Shown here in pieces: positions 17,252 to 26,158 of a DNA stretch of 64,000 bases; the first letter of the stretch is position 1; every line of letters starts with the position of its first letter. The position numbers and the translations under genes were made by a program. The notes under the pieces were generated by a model. It ran no database searches. It was not told the DNA's origin and saw only the letters and a program-made list of their open reading frames with translations. Origin of the DNA: Roseitranquillus sp963749675 (lineage in GTDB: Bacteria; Pseudomonadota; Alphaproteobacteria; Rhodobacterales; Rhodobacteraceae); the NCBI GenBank assembly GCA_963749675.1, contig CAVVNT010000001.1, forward strand, positions 558,001 to 622,000, given 5' to 3'.

Positions 17252-17800
17252 ATGTCGGAGGACACTCACATCCCAGAGCGCGATGCCGGCGGGCCGGTTC
17301 CGGAGGCCGGCGCGCTGGGGCGGTGGATTGACCGCGGCGGTCTGATCTTCGCAGTCGGGCTTGTCTTCGCGGCGGCCATCCTGATCCAGGAAGTCGTGCT
17401 GCGTTACGTCTTCAACAACCCAACCGTCTGGGCGCACGAGACGACTGTGTTTCTCAGCGGCATCGCCTTCATCTATGGCGGCCTCTACGTCGCTGCGCGC
17501 GACAGCCACATCCGCGTGGTGCTGATCTACGATGCACTCGGGCCCCGGATGCGGCGGGTCTTCGATTTCCTGATCTCGATCGTTTGCTGCATCGCCAGCG
17601 CCTTCTTCGCCTGGGCGGCATGGCTGATGGTCGAGCGGGCCGCGTTCCGCCCCGACGGGAGCTTTCGGCTCGAGCGGTCGGGCAGCGCGTGGGACCCAGT
17701 CTATCCCGGCCTCTTGAAGGTCTTCCTGATGCTGGTGCTCAGCGTGATGACGGTGCAGTTTGCCGTTCTCGCCTGGAACTACGCCCGCGGCCGCCGCTGA
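17252..17800 (+). CDS. dctQ: TRAP transporter small permease DctQ
   Basis: A 182-residue small membrane subunit with four hydrophobic segments (GLIFAVGLVFAAAILIQEVV, VFLSGIAFIYGGLYVA, FLISIVCCIASAFFAWAAW, FLMLVLSVMTVQFAVLAW) and the conserved RYVFNNPTVWAHE. It follows dctP by 41 bases. ATG at 17,252 lacks a clear ribosome site; the frame is open further upstream. Its stop overlaps the dctM start by one base. Confidence 0.9.
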   Translation: MSEDTHIPERDAGGPVPEAGALGRWIDRGGLIFAVGLVFAAAILIQEVVLRYVFNNPTVWAHETTVFLSGIAFIYGGLYVAARDSHIRVVLIYDALGPRMRRVFDFLISIVCCIASAFFAWAAWLMVERAAFRPDGSFRLERSGSAWDPVYPGLLKVFLMLVLSVMTVQFAVLAWNYARGRR

Positions 17801-19116
17801 TGGAGTTCTATGGCAGCTTCGAGGCGATGGGGGTCGAGACCGCGACCCTCGTCATGTTCGCGATGCTTCTGGGATTGCTCGTCACCGGCATCCCGCTGGC
17901 GTTCGTTACGCTGCTCGTAGCGCTGATCTTCGCGCTCGGCTGGTTCGGACCGATGGCGGTGCCACTGATCACGAGCCGGGTCTACTCGTTCGTCTCTTCC
18001 TTCGTCTTCGTCAGTGTGCCGATGTTCGTGCTGATGGCGGCGATCCTGGACCGCTCGGGCATTGCACGCGACCTCTTCGACGCAATGCGCCTGGTCGGTG
18101 GCCGGCTGAAGGGCGGAGTCGCAATCCAGACCATTTTCGTTGCCGTCATCCTGGCGGCGATGTCCGGCATCATCGGCGGCGAGATCGTGCTATTGGGCTT
18201 GATTGCGCTGCCGCAGATGCTGCGCCTCGGTTACGACCGGAACCTGGCGATCGGTGTCGTCTGCGCCGGAGGGTCGCTCGGCACGATGGTGCCACCGTCA
18301 ATCGTGCTGATCATATACGGCCTGACCGCGAATGTATCGATCGGCGACCTGTTCACCGCGGCCTTCATCCCCGGCCTGATGCTGGCGGGGTTCTACGTCG
18401 TATACGTGCTGATCCGGGCGTACACATCCAACGCGGCACCCCCGGTCGAGGGTCCGCCGACTGAGACCGCCGAGAAGTTGCGCCTGCTCAAGGGGCTGTT
18501 CTTGCCGATCCTCGTCGTAATCGCCGTCCTCGGCTCGATCTACGGCGGCATCGCCAGCGTCACCGAGGCGTCGGCGGTGGGCGTGCTGGGGGTCACCGTC
18601 TCGACCCTGATCCGCGGCGAATTCACGCTGGAGCTGATGAAGGCTGCGGCGCTGCAGACACTGCAGACCGTCGGCATGATCGTCTGGATCGGCATCGGCG
18701 CTTCCGCGCTCGTCGGCGTCTTCAACCTGATGGGCGGCATCCAGTTCGTCTCTGCGCTGATCACCGGGATCTCCGAGAATCCAACCATCGTGCTTCTGTT
18801 CATGATGGCTATTCTGTTCGTGCTCGGAATGTTCCTCGATTGGGTGGGGATTGCGCTGCTGACAATGCCGATCTTCGTTCCGATCGTGACGCAGCTGGGC
18901 TACGACCCGGTCTGGTTCGGGGTGCTGTTCTGCATGAACATGCAGATGAGCTTTCTCTCGCCGCCGTTCGGGCCGGCCGCGTTCTACCTCAAGTCGGTGG
19001 CGCCGCCCGACATCAGCCTCGGCATCATCTTTCGCTCGCTTCTGCCGTTCATCTTTCTGCAGGCGCTGGCCGTGGCGACGCTGATCGCCTTCCCCAACAT
19101 CGCCATCCTTCCCTGA
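17800..19116 (+). CDS. dctM: TRAP transporter large permease DctM
   Basis: A 438-residue transport subunit with about 12 hydrophobic segments. Seen: LLVTGIPLAFVTLLVALIF, SIVLIIYGLTANVSIGDLF and GGSLGTMVPPS typical of DctM, and the second-half repeat MFLDWVGIALLTMPIFVPI. With DctQ it forms the Na+-coupled membrane complex that receives substrate from DctP. The operon is intact although it sits inside an IS-rich region. Confidence 0.95.
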   Translation: MEFYGSFEAMGVETATLVMFAMLLGLLVTGIPLAFVTLLVALIFALGWFGPMAVPLITSRVYSFVSSFVFVSVPMFVLMAAILDRSGIARDLFDAMRLVGGRLKGGVAIQTIFVAVILAAMSGIIGGEIVLLGLIALPQMLRLGYDRNLAIGVVCAGGSLGTMVPPSIVLIIYGLTANVSIGDLFTAAFIPGLMLAGFYVVYVLIRAYTSNAAPPVEGPPTETAEKLRLLKGLFLPILVVIAVLGSIYGGIASVTEASAVGVLGVTVSTLIRGEFTLELMKAAALQTLQTVGMIVWIGIGASALVGVFNLMGGIQFVSALITGISENPTIVLLFMMAILFVLGMFLDWVGIALLTMPIFVPIVTQLGYDPVWFGVLFCMNMQMSFLSPPFGPAAFYLKSVAPPDISLGIIFRSLLPFIFLQALAVATLIAFPNIAILP

Positions 19117-19583
19117 GGCGTCCGCGCGGATAGCCCGTGTGCCGCGTCTGGTCGCACCGCATGGTCGGGGCAGGGGAACCGGCGTGGGCGAAAACACTAG
19201 ACCCCATGATCGCGGTGTGAGCCGTAAGCTTTCGGTGAGAGCCGTCTGACGTCTTTCTGGCGGCACTGATAGGTCCTCGTTACCGCGCGATTGATGCGGA
19301 GGCTCTGAGGGGGGTAAATCTCAAGCGGGCCCCCGGGCGTAAAAAAATCGCGTGAGGGTGAAATCGAGGCTGGAAAGCATCTTCCAAGCGGGCGCGCGCC
19401 TCCCTCCGCCCGCCTGACGGCGGGGTTCCGATCCAAGACACGTGCATGACGACGTCGTCATGCACGTGTCTTGTCTGGAGGAGCCATGTGGGGTGAGGAG
19501 AGGTGGCTCGGGAAATCCGAACGTGTGCGTTGAATGGATTGTCCGCGCGACATCGGCATGATCGCCGAGAGCGAGGAGAGACC
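19117..19583. other. Intergenic region after dctM
   Basis: About 470 bases without a convincing gene. It holds a perfect 40-bp palindrome (separate entry) and the upstream region of the IS3 element whose orfA starts at 19,584. Nothing else recognised. Confidence 0.4.
19434..19473. repeat. Perfect 40-bp palindrome
   Basis: The left arm CAAGACACGTGCATGACGAC (19,434-19,453) is followed without spacer by its exact reverse complement (19,454-19,473). It lies 110 bases before an IS3 orfA, so it may be two IS ends joined head to head, or a strong binding or processing site. No T-run follows, so it is not a classic terminator. Confidence 0.85.
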
Positions 19584-19895
19584 ATGAGCAGACGACCGCG
19601 CCGGAACCACAGCCCGGCATTCAAGGCCAGGGTGGCTCTGGCAGCTATCAGGGGCGAGAAGACGCTGACCGAGCTGGCCGAGCAGTTTGACGTGCACCCA
19701 AACCAGATCACGCAGTGGCGCGCGCAGTTCCTGGAAGGCGCCTCTGGCGTGTTCGGCGCCGTCGCTCCGGCCGAGGCCGCTCCGGCCGTCGACGTGAAGA
19801 CGCTGCACGCGAAGATCGGCGAGCTGACGCTCGAGAACGATTTTTTGTCTGGCGCGCTCGGCAAGGCGGGTCTGCTGCCGAGCGCAGGAAGATGA
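19584..19895 (+). CDS. IS3-family OrfA (second type)
   Basis: A 103-residue HTH protein: MSRRPRRNHSPAFKARVALA, LTELAEQFDVHPNQITQWRA, DVKTLHAKIGELTLENDFL. Its end overlaps the OrfB start at 19,892. Intact itself, but the partner OrfB is destroyed, so the element cannot move alone. Confidence 0.85.
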   Translation: MSRRPRRNHSPAFKARVALAAIRGEKTLTELAEQFDVHPNQITQWRAQFLEGASGVFGAVAPAEAAPAVDVKTLHAKIGELTLENDFLSGALGKAGLLPSAGR

Positions 19896-20474
19896 TCGAC
19901 CGCGACCACGGGCCGAGCGTCAGCCGCCAGGCGAAGGTGCTCGGGATCAGCCGGGGCAGCGTCCATTACCTGCCGCGCCCGACCTCGGACGCCGATCTCG
20001 CCCTGATGCGCCGGATCGACGAGCTGCATCTGGAGTATCCGTTCGCAGGCAGCCGGATGCTGAAGGGCCTGTTGCAGGCCGAAGGGCACGAGGTGGGCCG
20101 GCTTCATGTCTCGACGCTGATGAAGAGGATGGCGATCGAGGCGCTCTACCGTCGGCCGAACACGTCGAAGCCGGCGCCGGGACACAAGGTCTATCCCTAC
20201 CTGCTGCGGAAGCTGACCGTGACCGATGCCGAACCACGTTTGGGCCATGGACATCACCTACATTCCGATGGCCCGCGGCGTTCGGCATCGGTCTCAACCG
20301 ATGGCGACCAAAGCCTCACTCTATCTCGCCGCGGCGGTCGACTGGTTCAGCCGCAAGGTCCCTGGCATGGCGGCTGTCGATCACGCTCTCGGCCGACTTC
20401 TGCATCGAGGCGCTGGAGGAGGCGCTCGGGCGCCACGGCCGGCCGGAGATCTTCAACAGCGACCAGGGTTCGCA

Positions 20475-21944
20475 GGGCGGTCTCAACCGGTCGTCGCAAC
20501 GCTTTCAGATTGCGCGGTCGTCAGCAGTTCGTCCAGGGCTTCGGCGGGTGTTCTCCAACCCAGCGTCCTTCGCGGTCTGCCGTTGAGAGCGGCGGCTACG
20601 GCATCGAGTTCGTCGGGGCCATGCACGGCGAGGCCCGTGCCCTTCGGGAAGTACTGACGCAGGAGCCCGTTTGTGTTCTCGTTCGTGCGGCGCTGCCACG
20701 GACTGTTCGGATTGCAGAAGTAGACCGGCAAGTCATGCTCGATCCTGAGGTCTGCACGCCTGGCCATCTCGGCGCCCTGGTCCCAGGTGAGCGAGCGGCG
20801 CAGCTGTGCAGGCAGATCGGCGATCGCTGCCGCGATGGCGTCCCGGACCGCGTCGGCGCCGTGGCCCATGACCGCGCCGCGCACGCCGGTGGCCGTCCGC
20901 GCCCTTTCCGCCATCCTGGTCTCGTCGGGCGGCAGGTGGAGCAGGATGGTGAAGCGTGTCGTGCGCTCCACCAGCGTGCCGATCGCCGAGCGTCGCAGGC
21001 CGAGGATCAGGTCGCCTTCCCGGTGCCCCGGAACCGCTCGATCGTCCGCTTCTGCGGGGCGCGCCGAGATCATGACCTCGGGCGAGACAAAGGATTTGCC
21101 TCGGCCCCGGACGCGGGCTCGGGGAACCCTGAGAGTTCGGCCTGACCGGAGGCAGGCGGACAGCTCGCGCCGCAGCGCCCCGCGGCCCTGGACGTAGAGG
21201 GACTGATGGATGGCCTCGCGGGATATGCGCATCGTGTCGTCCTCGGGGACGTCGACCTTGAGCCTGGCCGAGATCCGTTCCGGGCTCCAGGCCCGCGCCC
21301 ATCGGCGCGCCTGCCGGGGTCCGTGGCGGCGCTTTCTCCAAAGCGTCCGGGGGTCCGCGATGGGCCTGCCGTAGGATGCATGATCCGCCCTGCCAGACGA
21401 TCCTCCACGTACCGGCGCAGAACGGCGTTCGTGGCGAGCTTCGCCGCTTTGGGCCTCAGCGCCGCGCGCTCGGCATGCCACTGCGCTGTGGTGGCGCGGT
21501 ACTCCATGCCCCCGCCGCGCGTGGCCGCGTTGCGGCGCAGCTCTCGGGAGATCGTCGAGCCGGCTCGACCGATACGGCGGGCGATCTCAAGGACGCCGAG
21601 CCCCTGCACCTTGAGCAACGCGATCTCCTCGCGCTCAGCGAACGACAGATACCGCCCGGAGAGCGGCGGCGCCGAAGGCGCCAGATGTGATGACGCCATG
21701 CCGCCGGCCTCCCGGAACCACCGTGTTCCCGCCACCGGAGATACGTCGCAGTCCCGGGCCGCGTCCTCGCTCGTGTACCCTGCCGCGATCGCCAGCCAGA
21801 ACCGGCGGCGATCGTCCCGTTTCGCAACACCCGGCCGCCCGGGAGACCGCAGCGGCGCCCTCAGCCGTCGCTCCGCACAACGCTTCCTTCCCGCCATCGC
21901 AACCTCCATTCGAGAAGCGTTGCGACGACCGGTTGAGACCGCCC
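20475..21944 (-). mobile_element. IS30-family element with 30-bp perfect terminal repeats
   Basis: A 1,470-bp element bounded by perfect 30-bp inverted repeats that start GGGCGGTCTCAACCGG (20,475-20,504 and inverted at 21,915-21,944). It is inserted into IS3 orfB exactly between DQGSQ and FTSVD codons. The flanks (CA left, TG right) show no direct target duplication. Confidence 0.9.
20483..21897 (-). pseudogene. IS30-family transposase, frameshifted
   Basis: N-terminal part from 21,897 (MAGRKRCAERRLRAPLRSPG) with HTH LSFAEREEIALLKVQGLG and STISRELRRN. The frame changes near 21,385, then RRWARAWSPERISARLK, REGDLILGL (first Asp, with Arg where Trp is usual in HWEGD), SLTWDQGAEMA (second Asp) and NENTNGLLRQYFPKGT (Glu). 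About 470 codons in total. One frameshift between the DNA-binding and catalytic halves inactivates it although its ends are perfect. Confidence 0.85.
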
Positions 21945-21992
21945 TGTTCACCAGCGTCGACTTCACCAAGGTGCTGAAGGATGCCGAGATGG

Positions 21993-22335
21993 CCTACATC
22001 TTCGGCGCGGTCTGCCCGGACCGCGGCGTGGCCGCGGGTCTCGTCATGCCCTTCGCCGATACCGGCGCGATGAACGACCACCTCGCCGAAATCGCCCGCA
22101 CCGTCGCGCTCGGCGCCCACGCCGTCCTCCTCCTCGACGGCGCCGGCTGGCACCGCGGACACGCACTGGTCGTCCCGGAGAACGTCTCCCTCGTCGTGCT
22201 CCCGCCGTACAGCCCGGAGCTGAACCCGGTCGAGAACGTCTGGCAGTACCTGCGGGCGAACTGGCTCGCGATCAGCGTCTTCGACCACAACGACGCCATC
22301 GTCGATGCCTGCTGCGACGCCTGGAACCGATTTGC
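21993..22335 (+). pseudogene. IS630-family transposase, C-terminal half
   Basis: Reads YIFGAVCPDRGVAAGLVMPF, ADTGAMNDHLAEIARTVALG, VLLLDGAGWHRGHAL (second Asp), SPELNPVENVWQYLRANWLA (Glu) and DACCDAWNRFAE, then breaks off. It starts directly after the IS3 residue block KDAEMA. The N-terminal half of an IS630 transposase lies at 27,130-27,691 on the other strand. Confidence 0.85.
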
Positions 22336-22535
22336 CGAACGCGGGCCAGGATCGCGGCCAGGAACTTGCGGGCGAGGGCGGTGGTCAGCAGCCGGTCGCG
22401 GTTCTTCGAGAACACCGTCGGGCCTTGCCCCGGGGCTTCGCTCGTTTGGTGCTGAAATCAGCCCACAGGGCTGATTTCCGGGCGCACATCGAGGTCGACG
22501 TAGCTGAACAGCGAAACCGTCGCCTCGTCCGTCCC
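22336..22535 (-). pseudogene. IS5/IS1182-type transposase N-terminal scrap
   Basis: Minus strand: TVSLFSYVDLDVRPEISPVG, stop, FQHQTSEAPGQGPTVFSKNR, DRLLTTALARKFLAAILA. The LFSYVDLEARV opening and TVFSKNRDRLL block are typical of IS5-superfamily (IS1182-like) enzymes, but they should be about 100 residues apart. Here they are joined through a hairpin (22,454-22,478). Confidence 0.55.
22454..22478. repeat. Perfect 11-bp hairpin with ACA loop
   Basis: GAAATCAGCCC, loop ACA, GGGCTGATTTC. Same geometry (11-bp stem, 3-base loop) as the istA palindromes but unrelated in sequence. It lies at the junction inside the IS5-type scrap. No T-run follows on either strand. Confidence 0.7.
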
Positions 22536-22807
22536 GCGCATCACCGCCCCCCAGCTGCCCAGCTGCCCAGCTGCCCAGGTGCCCAGGTGCGATAAATCAT
22601 GTTCCCCTTACCGCGTCGAGCACCGAGTCAAGACCAGGCTCTCGCTGCGCCGCGTGCCAATGGCCGCAATCGCCGTCGCCGCGCGGCGGCGCCGGAGCGC
22701 ATCGAATTTCCGACCTCGGCGTCGCGCGCCTGGTTCAGAGGCGATTGCCGCGACGCGAGGCCGCTCCGAGCCCTTTCATGCGCCGCGGCGAATGCGGCGC
22801 CCAGGCA
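22536..22807. other. Non-coding stretch 3' of the phospholipase D gene
   Basis: Contains the 8-bp tandem repeat and otherwise only very GC-rich sequence; no gene or terminator with a T-run seen. Confidence 0.3.
22550..22589. repeat. 8-bp tandem repeat, five copies
   Basis: Three copies of CCCAGCTG then two of CCCAGGTG, head to tail, in a stretch without a gene (22,536-22,807) downstream of the phospholipase D gene. Likely replication slippage. Confidence 0.7.
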
Positions 22808-24472
22808 TCAGGCCCGCGGCTCGCGCATCGCCGAGGGGCGGAAGGTCCGGTCTGTAACGATGGCGGGTGCCGCGAGCGGCTGCCGCCGGGCGCGACGCAC
22901 CATCCGGCGGCCTGCCCAGACGCCGAGCGCCGCGATGCCCACAGCCAGGAGGATCGTGCCGAGGCCGGCCACCTCCAAGTGATAGGGCTCAGCGGCGCGC
23001 TTGCCGGCGTGCTTGACGCGATCCTTCGAGCGGACGCGGTTGCGCGGCCCTTGGCGCGGATCGAAGATGTGAAAGTCCGCCAGCACCCGTTCCAGAGGGT
23101 CGAGCGGCTGGGGCTCGATGCGACGCAGGCTCCGCCCTTCCTTCGTCCGCAGCGCCTCGACCGCCTCGAGAAGCGAGCCCTGCTCCTCCCAAGCCGCGCT
23201 CACCTCAGCGGCGCTATGGTCCAGATGCTCTGCCAGCAGCGACAGCGTGAAGTTCCGGATCAGGGCGCGCTCGGCCTCCGACGCGGCCTCGACGGCGACG
23301 TCGCACTCCGTGTCGAAGCCCATGGAGCGGTTGTCGATATTGCTCGATCCGATCTTGAGGAGCCGGTCATCGACCGCGATCACCTTGGCGTGGACGTAGA
23401 TCGGTACGCCGTCCGCGTTCACGGGGTGGAAGATCGAGAAGCGCCCGCCGCCGCGCCCGGCCGCATCCCGCAGGCGCTCGATCATGAGCGAGCGGACCGA
23501 GTGCATGGCTTCGTCCTCCAGGAAGCTCTGGGCCGACTGCGGATTGATCATCACGATCTCGGGTCCGTCCGGCTCGGCCAGCCGCGCCTCCATCGCCTCG
23601 CAGAGAGAGTCGGCGGCGAGATACTGGCTCTCGATGTAGATCGTGCGGCGGGCGGCGCGGATCGCTGCGAGGAAGAGTTCCTCGATCTCGTTTACCAACG
23701 GTCTGCCGTGATAGCGGGGCGCTGTGCGGGCGATGCCGACCTCGACGTTGCAGAGGTCCGGCTCCAGATTGTCCGGCCACGACGAGGAATTCCCGCCTTG
23801 GGGCACGGGCAGCGCCTCTCCGGTGGCCAGTTCCCAGCGCGTTCGCGCCAGATCGCCAAGCGCTCCCGCCACCGGCCCCTCCAGCGCGGTGGTCACGTCG
23901 TGCCAGGGCTGGTGCAGCGAACCGTCCGGATCGACCCGGCGCTCGTCGTCCGGCGTATGGTCACGCGTGTCCCAGCGCCCGGTGGTCACGTCGATGCCGC
24001 CGCAGAAGGCGAGGCGGTCGTCGATCACCACGATCTTCTGGTGATGGCAGGCGCCTGCGGGATGATGGCTGTCGAGTGCGAAGCGGATGCGGCCCGAGGC
24101 CATCTTCAGGCTCAGCGTCTCCCAAGCCTGCGTGGCGAGCTCCGCAATCATCGCTCCGTCCCACTTGAGGATATGCAATCGCACCTCGGGCTGCCGGGCC
24201 ACGATCGCTTCGAGGAAGGCTCCGAGAGGGTTGGGCCAGCCGTCGGGCGCGTTGCCGTCCGCGTCGCTCTGACCGGGCATCATCTCGATGCGCAGGTCGA
24301 AGTCCCAGCCAATGAGGTAGACGGCCCGCTCGGCGCGGATGAGCGCCGCCCGCAGGTGCATGAAATAGTCAGCCGCGTCGATGATCAGCGCCGCGCGGGT
24401 CGCGCGCGCCTTGCGCCAGCAGGTGGAGCCTGGACGAAGCAGGGTGTCGTTCGGAGTGTCGGTCGTCGGCAT
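22808..24472 (-). CDS. Phospholipase D / cardiolipin synthase-like protein
   Basis: A 554-residue two-HKD protein of the phospholipase D superfamily, which transfers or hydrolyses phosphatidyl groups through a phospho-His intermediate. HKD 1 is CHHQKIVVIDDRLAFCGG, HKD 2 is VHAKVIAVDDRLLKIGSSN, each with HxKxxxxD. Near residue 500 a hydrophobic stretch (LGTILLAVGIAALGVWAG) may anchor the C-terminus. ATG at 24,472 is preceded by GGGA; a TTG four codons earlier is possible. It stands alone in the IS region, so it may be acquired cargo or an old chromosomal gene trapped between insertions. Confidence 0.88.
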   Translation of the reverse strand: MPTTDTPNDTLLRPGSTCWRKARATRAALIIDAADYFMHLRAALIRAERAVYLIGWDFDLRIEMMPGQSDADGNAPDGWPNPLGAFLEAIVARQPEVRLHILKWDGAMIAELATQAWETLSLKMASGRIRFALDSHHPAGACHHQKIVVIDDRLAFCGGIDVTTGRWDTRDHTPDDERRVDPDGSLHQPWHDVTTALEGPVAGALGDLARTRWELATGEALPVPQGGNSSSWPDNLEPDLCNVEVGIARTAPRYHGRPLVNEIEELFLAAIRAARRTIYIESQYLAADSLCEAMEARLAEPDGPEIVMINPQSAQSFLEDEAMHSVRSLMIERLRDAAGRGGGRFSIFHPVNADGVPIYVHAKVIAVDDRLLKIGSSNIDNRSMGFDTECDVAVEAASEAERALIRNFTLSLLAEHLDHSAAEVSAAWEEQGSLLEAVEALRTKEGRSLRRIEPQPLDPLERVLADFHIFDPRQGPRNRVRSKDRVKHAGKRAAEPYHLEVAGLGTILLAVGIAALGVWAGRRMVRRARRQPLAAPAIVTDRTFRPSAMREPRA

Positions 24473-25040
24473 GGCTGTTCCCAAGTCTCTCGCGGTGGGC
24501 GGTTCCGGCCGCCGGTCATTGTCTCAACGGCAGCGGCGCGGGTTCGATCCACCCACGTGTCGATCAAACCCGGATAAGCAACCTCGCAGAAGCAAAAACT
24601 ATGAAGCCGCGGGCACGGTTCTGTCCGCTGATCACCGTGCCGCCGCGTGTGGATGAGCCATCCCCTGAACAGTGGCGCTGTAGGCGATCTCGTGCAGTGC
24701 CGATCAACCACGAGAAAACCGAACGAGGCGTGGCGCGAGGCCAGCCAGCACTGGACGGCGATCAGGTCGCGGACAGGACTCTCATTCATGGCCCAGGCTG
24801 TGAGATCGGCACTCTTCGTTCGAAACGAACGCGCCCGGCCGGCGTTGATCGCGGAGCGCACGGAGCTCGTCCGGGCGCTCATCAATGGGGCAGCCCTCCC
24901 CGTCATCGCGGTCTTCGATGAGCGCGCGGCGGAGGCGGCAAACCTCCGCCAAGTGTTCGACCTCAAGGTCGCAGTAGATGCACCCGCCGCTCCCGGTCAG
25001 TTGGACGCAGTCATCCATCAATCATCCCGCCCGACACCGC
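24473..25040. other. Intergenic region with one doubtful small frame
   Basis: Between the divergent phospholipase D and toxin genes. A 79-codon minus-strand frame (24,782-25,021, MMDDCVQLTGSGGCIYCDLE...) has a CxxC pair but no recognised family. No antitoxin-like sequence was found ahead of the toxin in any frame. Confidence 0.35.
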
Positions 25041-25312
25041 ATGAAAGTTGTCTTCCTCGAAAGCACCACCCGGGATCTTCAGTGGTTCCGGCACTACTAC
25101 CGGTCGGTCTTTCCGGAAGGCAGTCAGAAGGCGAGCCAGCGCTTCAGGGCGGGGCTCAGCACTGTATCCGCCAACCCCTGCGCGGGTCATCCTGGCGATG
25201 CGTCGGCTCATGTTCGGGAGTTGTCGACTCCACGAACGCCGTTCGTCCTGATCTATCGCGTCAGATCGAGGTCCTGCGCCTATGGGATGCTCGGCAGGGC
25301 ACCAACGACTGA
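25041..25312 (+). pseudogene. RelE/ParE-type toxin, frameshifted near the end
   Basis: ATG at 25,041 begins MKVVFLESTTRDLQWFRHYY, with RFRAGLSTVSANPCAGHPG and PRTPFVLIYRV, the RelE/ParE fold signature. At about 25,262 the frame must shift to give QIEVLRLWDARQGTND and a stop at 25,312, the usual C-terminal strand and tail of the family. Length without the shift problem is about 90 residues, normal for ParE. No cognate antitoxin gene is visible upstream or downstream. Confidence 0.7.
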
Positions 25313-25929
25313 TCGGTGCCGCCGCCGATCCTCGCTTCACCGCTCGGAAGTGGAAACTTGAAGGGCAGAGCACCCCGCGGACGGCTGCTGGGCGCCCTCG
25401 GCCATCATCCGTTGCCGCACGACCAACGAATGACCGAGATCGCCGCTGTCTCGCAGCAACGGTCGAAAAGACGAAGGGTCGCACAGGGCCGAGCCTGTCG
25501 TTGCTGGCGCAGCGTAGCCGCCCTGATGCTCCTGCCCGCACCGCAGCATCCGACCGAACGACTTGACTACTCAAGAATGGAGTTCGCTGCGCTCCGAATT
25601 AATGTAAGCGCGGCTTACGATGGGGCGTAGGCGGCGCATATGAATTAATGGCCGCCTTCTTCTCTGCGCCGCCGCGCCCGTCAGTTCGGCCGAACGGTCG
25701 CCAGGGCCGTCTTTACCGCGGCTTCGTCGCTGCGACTGCGAAGTGCAGCATCCGCATCCTCGGGCAGAAATGACTCGAAGCGGTCATGAAGAGCCGCTGA
25801 TCGTCTCTCCGACAGGGGTCCGGTCGAAAACACATCCGGTATAGGGCTTGTGCCAGGGAGCCAGCCTGTTCAGAGGTGGTTCGGTTGGTCTGAACACTTC
25901 TGGGTTGCCGCCAAGTGGATCTCCGCCTT
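25313..25929. other. Gene-free stretch
   Basis: About 600 bases with several overlapping short frames and none convincing. GAATTAATG occurs twice (near 25,597 and 25,641) around a small GTAAGC/GCTTAC hairpin. The right end enters an IS3 fragment. Confidence 0.35.
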
Positions 25930-26158
25930 GGTTGCGCCGCCGCCGGGATTGGCGTCAGCTGATTGAGACAGGCTTGGTCGGGGGTCCGCCCGGCATGCGA
26001 CGAATGCGGCCGCGTCCCGTTGTAGAAGGTCAGATACCGGCCGATCGAGGCCCGGGCTTCGGAGACGCTGGCGTAGGCGCGCAAGTAGACCTCCTCGTAT
26101 TTCACCGTCCGCCAGAGGCGCTCGACGAAGACGCTGTCGCGCCAGGCGCCCTTGCGTA
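25930..26158 (-). pseudogene. IS3-family OrfB, C-terminal fragment
   Basis: Minus strand: RKGAWRDSVFVERLWRTVKY (catalytic Glu in VERLWR), EEVYLRAYASVSEARASIGR, FYNGTRPHSSHAGRTPDQA. It begins almost exactly where the interrupted OrfB at 19,892-21,992 stops (KDAEMA), lacking only about five residues (ISMDG), but is on the opposite strand. Confidence 0.8.

Larger units (their letters stand above)
19892..21992 (+). pseudogene. IS3-family OrfB, frameshifted and split by IS30
   Basis: Starts MIDRDHGPSVSRQAKVLGIS and GMRRIDELHLEYPFAGSR-like text, then breaks at about 20,222 (extra base before PNHVWAMDITYIPMARG, first catalytic Asp). A 13-residue insertion follows, then another frame change, IEALEEALGRHGRPE and FNSDQGSQ (second Asp). 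There an IS30 element is inserted (20,475-21,944), after which FTSVDFTKVLKDAEMA resumes. The C-terminal Glu region is absent here; a matching piece lies inverted at 25,930-26,158. Confidence 0.82.

Noticed and set aside
22745..24577. A 610-codon plus-strand frame opposite the phospholipase D gene
   Set aside because: The minus-strand product has two intact HKD motifs; the plus frame has none.
24782..25021. A small minus-strand frame with a CxxC pair as a possible antitoxin or zinc protein
   Set aside because: Wrong strand and position for a ParE antitoxin and no known family; kept only as a note in the intergenic entry.
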